A DNA stretch of 64,000 nucleotides from Hymenopus coronatus (taxonomy: Eukaryota > Arthropoda > Insecta > Mantodea > Hymenopodidae): positions 11,876,501 through 11,940,500 of the forward strand of contig CM060880.1 in the NCBI GenBank assembly GCA_030762935.1, in the 5' to 3' direction. Below are positions 1 to 13,100 of the stretch, one piece after another; position 1 is the stretch's first letter; every line of letters starts with the position of its first letter. The translations under genes were made by a program, and so were the position numbers. The notes below the pieces were generated by a model. It was not told the DNA's origin and did not search any database. It saw only the letters and a list, made by a program, of their open reading frames with translations.

Positions 1-583
1 ATACTGAGATTTCACTTGAAATAGATGTTATAGGTTCCCCATGTATGAAAAAAAGGCATTTTTAGAAAAAGGTCCATGTTATTGCATGTATATGTCCTTG
101 CATCTGTGAACATGATTACTCAAAAACAAAAAGTTGATAAAATACCACACTTGGTATATAAGTTTAGTATCTTCCAAGGATGCAACACGATTTTAGGAAA
201 ATCCTCCCACTCCAAACTATCTTTTATGTGGAAAAATTTTCGAAAATGATGATTTTCTCAAAAATTGCTCTAATGATTTTGATTAAATACTGTGTATTAA
301 AGATATTTACATGACAAAATGTGTATCTTGGATTTTCTAGGAATATCCTCTGAGGACCTCTTTATTCTGGATAAATTTTGCATAGAAACAGATTTTATCC
401 ATATGGCAACCAGCTTTTAAAAGATTTGATTATCTTTTTAGTCCGGTATATCCCCTCATTTACTTTCTACTTACAAGGAAGCAAGTATTGATTATCAGAA
501 ACAAATGGAAAAATAAAATTTTTAACAATTATCTGTTGCTGAGATGTAGAAAGAGCTATTCGAAGTTACACATCAGGTTTTTT
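1..583 (+). repeat. R1 repeat copy, 5'-truncated by the window edge
   Basis: Starts at the internal gagatttcacttgaaat, has the accessory gataac-like motif actcaaaaacaaaaag, the tttattctggat motif near 362, and ends near cacatcaggtttttt. R1 is defined by about thirty similar copies in this window. Confidence 0.8.
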
Positions 584-1046
584 TTCTCTCATGCGTTTAC
601 TATTTTTGAAATATCCTTTGCTGGAAGTTTGCATCCCAAATGTGATGGTTCATCTAATGAATATGTTCCTCCCCTTTTTCTTCCTTTGCAAGACCATGAA
701 TACACTCTTGAATGTTGTTCTGCCATTAAATATTGATAACAGAAACATAAACTGTGAAATTATTTTCGATTTAGTTTAATATTAATTTTAAAATATGAAT
801 ATTAAAATTAAATTAAAATTGTTCCCCCATATTTTATATAACTTAGTCCATAAACTTAATTTGAAGTCATTCCTTGACAAAATTGCCACCTAACATGGAT
901 AGAAGAATAATTTTTTTTATTAACACTATAATATATAACAGATTTACACAAATTTTTCATAATGAGAATGTATCCAATCAAATGTTTTTTCTTTCTTTAA
1001 AGCAGTCCAGAAGTAAGTTTAAAATGCATATATATTTTTCTTTTAG

Positions 1047-1170
1047 ATTGAAAAAAGAGATGGAAACAAGGCTTCTTAAGTTGGCATTGGATTTTCAAGA
1101 TTCTACACAGTTGCGCATCGCTGCCACAACTCATAGAGTCATTAGAGAAAACATAGCAATCAACAATGAG
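1047..1170 (+). CDS. DUF4515-like gene, first visible exon
   Basis: Acceptor with a strong pyrimidine tract (ttttcttttag) before 1047; the first base completes a split codon. The exon encodes [16 protein letters not shown]... and ends ...AINNE before donor gtaggc. It is the start of the conserved coiled coil visible here. Confidence 0.82.
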
Positions 1171-4100
1171 GTAGGCACAGATGTAACACAATCATGTTGA
1201 TTCTAACTTATTGCAGTAATTCTTATGCTCTCAAGAACTGGAGTAGAAGAGGAGGAGAGAGTTTGGATGGATCTGTAGGAAAGGCTAATCCTATACTGTA
1301 AACTATACTGACACCATAAGTATGCTTGTCAGGGAACTGTAAGCCTGACATGTAAAAAATTGGACAGTATTTTACAGAAGAAACAATTTATGGGATGCAA
1401 AATAATGAATGCATTTATCAAGAATTGTCATCTGTTTCACTTCTCTACTACATTCCTATAGTAAGCAAAGGAAGTGTTTTAATTTGCTTAAAAGCTTTGT
1501 ATCAGAAACACACACTATATATGGGATGGGAGTTGAATAAGTGCAATTAATTTGATATCGAGTAGAGAGGAATCAATACATGTAACTCATAAATGTATCT
1601 GATTTTGTCCACTTACTAATATTATTGCCATAAATGAAACACAATTTCAGAGTATAATGTGTTTTGAATGGCCCCACGTTATATCTCCCCTGTATTTACA
1701 GTGCAATGTAAGTAAACATTGGCAATGGCTAGCCAACCGTCATTCACATGACACATGAGAAAATGAGAAACTGATTCAGTCGCAAACTTTACTTTACATA
1801 ATGAGTGGCTTCACATATGCTGAAATAGCAGATATTCATTTAATTTATGTTGCATAACTACTGGGGAATCTGCCAATGTTGTAAGGGTCTATATCATTGG
1901 CAATTTTGAAATTGTCCTCTCTCCAAAACGCAAACATTGTTAACTGTAGTTATCAGAGGAAGTGTGACACATGTTCTCCTAATCCCTGACTTGAAGGTTT
2001 TAAGTGTTGAGGTTTAATTTTAATTTCCCACCTTTGTAAGAGCAATAAGAGTGATTTTATAGTTTAAAGATAGATGTTGGTTTGAGTTATTTATTTGTTC
2101 AATAAAACCAAATTTAAATAATACATAATAATATCATTATGTTCAATGCTTTTAACTTGATTCCTGAATTTTTGTGAATCGTAGATTAGATAATGTTGTA
2201 TGAAAACAAAAATGTATGGTTACATATGTTGAAGCTTCAGTGCGATAGATGTTCTCCCTCACATCTCCTCACCTGTGGTTGGACAGGGCAAAGGGCAGAG
2301 GAGGGTCAACCATATGTGACCTGTTACATAAACAACAAAACATCTGAGAGAGGTAATAAAGCCATAATAAAATCATCCGTGAAAATTTCCTTAAACATTG
2401 CCCTTAAACACTATTACAAATACTTGCACTTACTCCCCTCCAGCCCTGTGAAAGGTTTCCTGAAACCAAAAAAAGAAGAATTTTTAGAAAAGGATATCAG
2501 TGTGTGTATGTGTGCGTGCGTGTGCGTGTACACACACACTATCAAACTTCTATTAAGTTCAGCAACTTCTAAGGATGAGACGTGAAGATTTCAAGAAAAA
2601 TCTGGAGCACAAAATATCCTTTACGTGGTACATTTTTCATTATTTTATATTTTTTCAAACATGCTTGAAATCACTACAGATGACTTCATGGGATAGCAAC
2701 TCATTTGCTTTCCCGTAAAGTCATCTGTAATAATTAACACAGAGAAAGCTTCAAATCTTTAATTTCTGAAATCATATTATTAAAATACTACATATATGTC
2801 ATATTATTTGCATGAAAAATAAAATGCATAGTTTGAATTTACTAGAATAACCTGGGAGTCCTCTTCATTCTGAATGATTTTTTTGATTTTTTATATATAT
2901 TTATTTTATAGATTAATTTTCTTTAACCTAGTTGGTTATATCGGACGATGAATGAAATTTGTGAAATGATGCTCAAATGATCTCGGGGTCCATGGAGTTT
3001 AAAGTTACTCAACATTTGTCTTCTCAGGATAAGGGGAAACCCTGAAAAAAAAAACCTTAATTCGGGTAACTCACCCTAAGCAAGATTCAAACTCATGACC
3101 TGTTGAATTTGATGAGGTAGACATACTACCATAACATTACCCAGGTGGGCTAATTTTGAATTTTGTATAATTTACATATCGTAAGAGACAGATAGGAACT
3201 TATATACAAAAAATGTAGATCTTGAGTGGCGCAAAAATGTCTTCTTTTTTGGTGGGGGGGCCCTTTAACCCTTTCTCAGATATTCTTTATTATTGTTTTG
3301 AATTTCCAAATACTTATACTGTTTTATACTGCTATGTCACTATTCATTCTTTTCTCATTCATGTGGTTAGTCAAAATGTAGTGAAATGTCTCTTGTAACT
3401 TTAAAAAATTGTAGCAAAACATTATTACAAAATGTTTATCTCATTTAACAACAAATAATAGAATAAGGTTTAGTGAGAATACTGTGTAGAAGGCCACTGA
3501 ATATAATACATCAAATTTTTATTGTATTCAAATGTTAAACCTCAGAATATTATGTTATATGCTCAAGTTTTTAGTTTTATGCTCTTTATGTTACAGCTGG
3601 ACGAGATGTTGGAAACACACAGATTTCTTGTCGCTCAGAATAAGGTGTTGAAGGTTCAAGCTGAGAAAGATCAGACATTGGCTCATATGTTTGAAGAGGA
3701 GAAAAATATTGTAATGACTAGAAACAACATTCAGCTTGATGTGAGTACAGTAACAGGAAACTAGTTTGTTTTTCACAACTGGTACAAGGGTGGTTCAGTG
3801 AGGACCCATGTTAAGAATAAGGTGTCACCTGTTTCAGACACAAATTATTTATTTCTCAACACTGTCCCATTTAGGAATGTACACTTTCCTAACATTTCTG
3901 CTATTTTTTAACCCCTCCAAAAAAATAGCAATTCTCAAGCTCTACTATAAAATGCCTCTGTCTTGGTGACAATCTTATTTGATCTAAATTTTGTTCCCAC
4001 AGGCTATTTCTTCATGTTTGGAAACAAAAAGAAATCACATGGAGAGCCACGTTGGCCAAATATGGGTGCAGCAGCAATTCATTGGCAGCAACAACTCCAG

Positions 4101-7100
4101 ATGAATTGTTGGTGCATTGTCTTGGTGAAGTAGCAAAATGGGGTCATGTCTTCATTTTCTTGTCAAATCAGGCCAATAACTCACTATAGTATTGTTAGAA
4201 ATGTTTTTCCTTTATCTTAGAAGTCAATGAATATGACACCCATTGCATTCCAAAAATTGTCGCCATCACTATTTTGGCCAATGATATCACCTTTGGCTTC
4301 TTTGGAGCAGATTCACTGAAAGCAACCTGTTGCTTAGTTTCCAGAGTATAATGATGAATCTAGGTCTCACTTATGGTCACAACTGACTAAAAATTCCTTT
4401 GAATTTCCCTTAAATAGCTCCAAACACAGTTTCAAAGCTGAAAGCCACATCTGCTTGTTTTCAACTTGAGCAATTACAACACCCAACAGGCCAATAACTT
4501 TTTACCCCAATCTATTATACAAAGTATGTCCACACTTATGTCCTTTGCTACTTTATGAACTTTCATTCAGCGATCAGTGAGAATCAAGTTTTTTTTTAAT
4601 GATTTCTTTGGTAACCACATCTGCCAAGCATCCTGGATGCTCCACATTAAAAACAGAAGTTTGAATGCTTAAAGTTATTGAATCAATTTTTAATTGTTGT
4701 CATAGATTGTAAAAGATCTCCATAAACAGTATCCAGTTTTGCTTTTATCTCCTTGCAAATTTTCCCATCCAAAAGTAAAAAGCTAATCACTGAGTGATAC
4801 TACACTTTTTCCATTTTAGGAAAAAATGCTAAACAACTTACTAAAATACCGGCCAAATCCAAAATAACCAATGAATCAGTATCAAATTTATTAGGCAACA
4901 TATAATAAACTGCAGTTTATAATGGTAACACCAACTTACCTTAGCATTATCATCTATTTTGAAACATGGGTACTTATCGAACTGCCCTTGTGTTCTCATA
5001 ATGCACAGCTTACTTTTTTAAACTGCTGATTATTTTGTCACAAAATTTTCTATATTACTTTCTCTAGCCACATATGTACAATGTCTGTATTGGATAGAGA
5101 AGTATTGTATATCACCCAAAAATTCAATTCCGAGATTTCATCAGAAATACATGTTTTAGGACCCCTAAATAAAAAAAAACAAAAAAGAAAAAAGAAAAAA
5201 AAAAAAAAAACATTTTCAGAAAAGGTGTGTGTGTGTGTGAGTGGGCAGTATAGCTCAAAAACAAAAATACAGATGTGACACAAAGATTTTCAAGAAAATC
5301 CCCCCACTCGTAACTACCCTTTATATAGAAAAAATTTCGAAAATGTTGTTTTCTTAAAAAATGGTTCTAACAATTTTTATTAAAATCCCACATATTAAAG
5401 CCATTTCCATCACAAATAAAATGTGTATCTTGAATTTTCTGGGAATAGCTTCGGAAGACCTGTTTATTCTGAATGAATTTTGCATAACTAGTAAACCGTA
5501 AGAGATAGATAAAAACTTACTTCACAAAAAATTTAGATATCGTTAAAATACACAATTTATATCCTATGCATTTTTTCGTGGAATTTACTGTTTTTGAGAT
5601 ATTCCTTGTTATTAGTTTCAGTTGTGAAGTACTTATACCTTTCTGACAGGAAGGTCCATTTTCTTTTGTTCTACTCCTGGCCAAGAAAAGAAGTGGTTTG
5701 CAATGACAATCACATTAGGACAGCTTTTAAAACATTTGACTATCACTTTAGCATCGCTCATTCCTTTAGTTCCCTTCTACTTATAAGGAACTAAGTAATA
5801 AGAACATTCCGCTGATGTATAGAAAGAAGAAAATCTTTTCTAAGAAGCTAGAAAAAGTCGTATGGGTGTAACATATCAGATTTTACTCATGAATTATCTA
5901 AATGAAATCGATTCTTGCAAATATTTATCATGATTAATAGGAGGTATTTGAACAAATGTATTTGTACATATGATTTCTGGAGCAGTATTGAAAATAAATG
6001 ATTAATGGGTACAGAAAACCAGGCAACTATTGTTGATACATTTAAAACTAATTTAATAATTAGCTTTGGTTTTGTGTAGTTGATAAACCGACTCTCTCTG
6101 GAGTATGAAAAGATGCTAGCCATGGTGGGCGAGTTACAGCATTCTACACAGCGTGTGGTAGACCTGGAGAAGCAGCTCAAGGACACCAACACATTATTAG
6201 AGAAAGCCATGAAACACATTGCCACGTTGGAGGAACGTATTCTGGCACAACAATTTGACAACAGCTGCCTTACAAATAACCTCAATAAATCTAATGGCAA
6301 TATTGTGATGCTGCAGAAAGTGCTGGTCAATGCTGTGCAGTCAGTGGAAAAGGCCCTCAAGGTAATGTCATTTCTTTATGATACAAATTTTTAATACCTG
6401 CCTGCGTAGTGTGGTGGTAGCATGTGTGCCTCACATTCAACAGGTCGTGAGTTCGAATTTTGCTTAGGGTGAGTTACCCGGATAAGGTTTATTTTCAGGG
6501 TTTTTCCTTATTCTGAGATGACGAATGTCAAGCAACTTTAAGCTCCATGGACCTTAATATCATTTAGGCATCATTTCACCAATTTCATTCATCGTCTGAT
6601 ATGACCAACCAGGTTAAAGGACAGTAAGCCACAAAAAAAATAAATAAAAAAATTAATGTTATTGGTCACTGTGGTCAGACATTTTCCAAAAACTGCGCCC
6701 ATGATAACTAAACCTAGAGTTTTAGGCTAAATGCCTATTTTATATGTATACAGTTATATTTTATGTAAATTATAAATGTTAGAAGGGGGTTTTCTGGTTC
6801 CTGAAATGGCGCTTTTAACCACTGAAACTTATTTTAAGGTTTTGGACCCTAAAAGATATTTACTACTTGCAATTACTGGTTTATGAACCAGAAATAGCTG
6901 TTGACCTTATTACATCTGACAGAAGTATACAGGTATATGCCCAAGTATCCTCTTAGCAGTGTTCAGTTGTGGCAGAATTCCCATCACCAGTGGCAGCTCT
7001 TCAGGTGAAGCTCCTCATCACTTACATCTGAATGTATGAGTTTAATTTGCTGTATGCTCAAGTATGTAAAATACCAGTCAAGTATCATCATCATCATCAT

Positions 7101-10100
7101 TATTAATATTAATATTATTTATTGAACGACTAAATTATTAATATAACGAATTATTGTAACAATTCTCCACTTATCTTTTTGGAATCCAAGGACTAGTTTC
7201 GCAATAGATCCTTTTATTGAGAATCTAGTCCTTGGATTTCAAAAAGATAAGTGGATAACTGTTACAATTATTAATTTTTTAGTCTGCCCCCTAAATTTGG
7301 CCCTGGCCACTTTTCAGAAGGGTAGCCCTTTTAACCTTCCCTTAAGTGCAAATTTTGGTAGAATACTGTTGCTCATGTGGGGCCTAGTAAAATTGCAGTA
7401 TATTTTTTGATTATATTTTATATATTTTTTTTTATTTCCTTTATTTTTTCTTTTTTCTATGTTTATCTTTATTTAGATGTAATATACATGGTTATTATTG
7501 TTATTGTTATTATTTATTGTTTATTATTATCATTATTATTATTATTAATCACTATAAAAGTACACAAGGATTTAGAAAATATAATCTTTAATCACAAATA
7601 TGTCCAATGTCCAATAAGATTCTCAGTATCATATAGTGTAAGAAAAATAACAATAGTTTTGTTTGAGTATTTAAGGATTTTCATCGAACCTTACTTTTTA
7701 TTTATTAATGGAAGCACTAATAAAAGTGTAACTATTATCATTTTAATTAAATATATGTTTAAAAATATTAATGAGTCTGTGTCCCCACTTAAACTTCACT
7801 TAGTCATGGCGTAAAATCTTGGAACATTTTCGAGACATTTATCTTCATTATCAGCAGGGTGGCAAATTATGTTATCTGTTCTTTTTCTTTCCTCACTATG
7901 AGGATATAACTGTTGCTGTCTTGCAGTAAACTTTATAACACTGCTGACTCGCGGCATTTCGTAATTTAGCAAACTCTTGGCATAAAAATGAAGATCCCAA
8001 ATGATGAGTTCTAGTATGGTTGTCAATGGCTTTAATAATTTAATTTCCAATATTGTGATTGGTTAGAACTGGTATGCTACTGCTAATTTGTCAAGTTCTT
8101 TAAAGTTTGTTTTTTTATGCTCTGATGTTCAAGTTCCTCTTGGTCATTTCTATAAAGTATCCTCACAATCATCAGCTTTAATTTGACTTTTTCATTCATG
8201 ATACGTGATTGTAGGAAGTGGCCAATCCAGTACATTGGCACGTAAAATTCCAGCCAATTGGCACTCACTATTTCTGCATTTTAATAGTTGTTTTTTATCA
8301 CACCCTTGTGCAATTGTTTTTCTAAATTTATCGCACCCATGTGTATTTGTTCATCTCATAATAATAGTATCAGTGTGCAATGATATTCCTGTACACAATG
8401 TTGAAGTTCCAAAACGTTTTGGGGAAAGGTCTGTCACTGAAATAGATATATTAATTAAAAACTCAGATGCAGAATACTAAAAACAAGAGAGTGTGTGGAA
8501 CCAGTTCAAAGAATTCTGTAAGCAATGAGGCCATGATTTATGATTTACACATCCAACTGCAGTGCAAATATACGTCAAGACAAATGAGATTTTAGGAATA
8601 TTATTCTTCATGTCCACATAAGGCTAATTTGTTATTTTATTCACAAAATAGTCTTATTAAATATAACTCCAGCTACAACTTTGGAGCTCTCGTTATATTA
8701 CTTGTGATAAATTGCAATAATTCAAATCATATGGCATGCTGTTCCTCAGTGCTATAATTAATAATTTCCTCAAACTGAATTACTTTTGTGGAGCCAATCT
8801 GATATGGCAGGTTTGGAAAATTCTAATTTCCTAAAAAGCCCAAGGGTGGTATGTCATCATCAGCAGCAGCATAATCAGAATCATCAATCATCATTGCCAT
8901 TGTCATCATCACTATCCTTCGACGTATTAGTGCTGTGGAGGTCTGTTACTCCTATAGAAAATTGTCCTTCCAGTGTTCTATAGGACTTAAAAAAGCTTCA
9001 AAATTGGAAGTTATAGGAAACTTACACATGTAAATTGCTTGGAGATAGCACAGCTTGGCATTAGTGTCAGTTTGGCTATGTTCGTAATATGTAAATACTG
9101 AAACTAGCAACAGTGAAGCAACACACATTAATATAACAGTTACAGCATACTCTCATTTAACCAAATTTCAAGGGACTGAAAAATAGCCAATCTGTTTAAT
9201 AAATGAATTAATGAGGATTTCTTATAATAGTAATAAAAAAAAAAAAAAAAATTATAGTCCCTTAATACAGTCTGAAATAACAAAATACAACTATTGAGTT
9301 TCCTTTTTCTCTCATTATGCGAATGAAGGTGCTCTATTTTCATGATCCCTATGAAAAGTTTAAATAACTACACTGCATATGTACAACAATATTTCTGCCA
9401 TTTGTTTTATTAGAAAGTATGAATACTGTCAAATTCTTTTCTTCATTTTTTTAAACAAAAGCATTGTAGAACAATATATTTCATTATTTCATTGAATTGG
9501 TGCATCATATTATGTCATCTGAATAAATACTTTAATGGACGGTTTTTAGGTTATCATTCTCTTCTGCATCATCGGTAGAACTGATGACTGGTTCTTCAGC
9601 AGCATTGATGTTGCCATCTTCCATACTGACAGTACAAGAGGGCACTAACTCTCTGTAGAAGAGCAGCATCAGAATGCGCAGTTGTATCCACATTATGAAT
9701 AAGTTCAGATTACAGGTTATAGTGATTATTGAGTCTTATCCTAAATTTGGAGTACATTCAAATGTGGAACTGTTTGTTGAAGTTCTATTGCACTGATGGC
9801 AGCTTTAACAAGCCGGCATCTGCAATTATGCTTCATTGAAACAATTATTCCTTTATCCAATGGCTGCAAGCTGGTAAAAAGACAACTTCTATATTTGGAA
9901 GTTCCAGATCATTGAACTGGAGTGTCGAGCAGTGCTCCAAAGTCAGCAAAACCTTTCTCTTCTTTGCATAGATTTGTTGCTGAACCTTCAAGAGAGATTT
10001 GGTCATCCAAACTTTATTGTTATTTTTGTATTGCCATGGCAGATTTAATAGGTTGCAATATGGAATTTTGTATTTTCCAATCACTAATGGTTTGAGCTTC

Positions 10101-13100
10101 TCAGAACCATCTGAATTATAACACAAGACCATCATCAGTCTCTCCTTGCTGCATTTTCCTCCATGACATTTTTCACCCATGATGTACAGTGTTTTTTCAG
10201 GCATCAAGTTATAGAAAATGCCTGCTTCATCAATAATAAACACATCTTTGGGGTGATAATGAGAGAACTTGTATAGAAACTTGTGTGCCTACTCATTGGC
10301 ATCATCCTCACTTACTGTATGCATTTTGCCATAGAAATTGATAGCCTTGTCTGAAATCACCACAACCAGCCCCCAGAACACATGAAACAAGAAAATTCCC
10401 TTTTTCTAGACTATTTCATGAGCCTTTTCTTGAAGCATGGGACTAAACAACCAAATTTGCTGTAAATGCATGTACTGGAATTATACAAACAGCAAATCCT
10501 TCCCTTGTTCGCGTTTGGCTGCCCTCATGCGTTCTTTCCACTAAAGCAACTTGCCAGATTTGCCTCTATTTTCTGTCTTGAACTTATAATTCATGAGAAA
10601 GTTGACTTTAGGATCAGAAAATGTTTTGTAACCTGAGTTTTAGTCTTCTCTCCACTGTCGACCATATGTAGAATTTGTGCTTTTGTTTCAGCATAAGAAC
10701 ATTTCTGTTTCAGCAGCTTATTGGAATAATGAAGAGAAAGGAAAACAAACAGAGACAAAGAGCTCTCTAGATTGTTGTGTGTCATGCTCATATTTTTGTG
10801 TTCCAATGCATCCCATATTTTAGAAATTACATCCTGAAAACACTGTGGTACATAGTTTTTGCAAAATTATGACTCATCTGGCAACCTATTGTTTGTGTAT
10901 TTTTCTAAGAAACTCCAAAACTGCACATTATTCAGTTTCCAAAATGGAAAGTTGGCACTGACTAAAGCTAAACACAAGTTGATTGATGTTTGGAGGAATT
11001 TAGTAACAATGACGATCAAATTATATGGGGTATTAATTTGTTGAGTTGGTTTTTAACACTATGTCACTTACATTTTTAACTAGTCTCGCATAATAAAAAT
11101 GTAAATGACGTAGTGTTAAAAACCAACTGAACAAATTAATACCACTAAACACAAGTCTTTAGGAAAACTGTGACTTGAACTTGATTGTTCCCTACTTTGC
11201 TTGAAACAATTGATTTGATATAAATTAGACTTTTTCATAACCTGGTCCTTATGATGTGCTGTATTTATGTATTTCACAAGAGTAAAACATGCACTTTATT
11301 CATGTATTTTAGCTTAAAATATGCATTTTCTCCCAAAATATGCATTTATATACAATAACAAATACTAGTCATTGTCAGAAAATGTGTGTTTTACAAAGTG
11401 AATCATTAAGCATACTTTTTTAATATAGAAAAAAGTACATGCATTTTGCATATAGATCCAGACTCTAGTAATACTATAATTTTAATAATGTGATCAGCCC
11501 ATCATAAAATATATTAATGAACTTAAATGTATTGTAGAAAAATCAATTTATCTTATACCTACCTACTTTGAAATTGAGATTAGTAAAATAATCAGAGAAT
11601 CAAAAAAAATCCTGTAAATGGGATAGAATTTATTTTAGAGTCCAAAAATGTTGTATTTATTAAACGTACATTCATTATATCAACCAACTCATTTTATGTC
11701 TAAATAACAAAATATTTTCCCAGAGTGCTTAAAGAATATTATAATTATACTATTTCTTGTAGATTTAATAAGGAAGATGAATGCTAGATAGAAAATTATA
11801 GAATCTATGTTTTACTTCTATTTTTAGCAAAATATTTGAAAAAGTATTAAATTCAAGATTGGTTACCTTCCTAAATAAACATGCCACTCTAGTTAACCAC
11901 AACATGGATTTAGAAAACAATTACTCTATAAATGTGGAAGTATATACACAGTTAATTATATATCACTTTGAGTTGCAGATTTCTGTTATTTTCAATTGTT
12001 AATGAATTCAAGAGTTCTAAGTACTGGATCTCAAAGTAGCCATCTCTTTACAGATGCAGGAGGCTATGCCAGGAGACAAAGCTTATGAAGCTTTCCAGAG
12101 AAGCAATCTTCTGAACAACCTGCTGATGTTGTTTAACACTGCCAACCTGCCAGCATTTGAGGAAACAGAAAAAAGGTATGGTCATATACTCACGGATTGG
12201 AGCCTAAAATGGTTGAGATGGTAATGCAATGTTACATCTACATTAAAATTTGTTTGTATTTTTCTGATTCTAGTGCCTTTTAGGCAGAGGAAATATTGCA
12301 TCCTACCCAAAATTTGATATTGAAATTTCAACAGAAATACATATGTTGACAGTTCCACAAAAATAAGTATCTTTTGAAAAAGGTTTTTTATATGTTAGAG
12401 GGGAACTACACAACTTAAAACATTAAGTATTGAAAATATATATGTTGTTTAAGTAATGCTTCTAAGGATGCAGCACAACATATTCAAGAAAATATCCTCA
12501 TGCTAATCTAATCTCTGTGTGAAACATTTTTCTTACTTTGAATTATCTTAAAAATGGCTAAAAGTATCTGCAGGTCTAATAAAATGTATATCTGAATTTG
12601 TTGTGATATCCTAAGAATTGTTCTCTGAATGACTTTTGTTTTGTTTAACTGGCAAACCAAAAGGGATAGACAAAAAGATACATAGGTTGTAACTTTAATG
12701 GTGGCAACTATTTATTTATTACAAATCTACAAGAAAAACATCTGAGAAATTTCTACATTTCTTTAATGTAGTAAAGCAGTATTGTCTACAACTCATTTCC
12801 AGGCACTGCAGATTTCTGAACATTGTCCATAGAATACTCCAGGACGATTAAATCAAAAGGTAGCTTGATTATATCGTAGAAGACAGAGTATCCCTGTAGC
12901 AGCTTCTGATGGACCGTCCTAATGCCTGCAGAATAATGGGTTCCTTCATCTTTGGGGTTAAGCCATAATCACAGGGGCTTAAGTCCGGTGAATGTGGTGG
13001 ATGGAAAAGCAATGACATTAGGGTCCAAGTGAGTTTGAGCAGCGTCATACAGTATCATTGCTGTGCCTCTGTCAAATCCCAAGGAAACCATCAAGATACA

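Noticed and set aside
2193..2585. 130-codon open frame on the + strand
   Set aside because: Its second half is R1 text including the GT tract; no motif or splice context.
7377..7814. 145-codon hydrophobic open frame on the + strand
   Set aside because: Driven by T-rich microsatellite-like sequence (ATT and TTA runs); no family resemblance.
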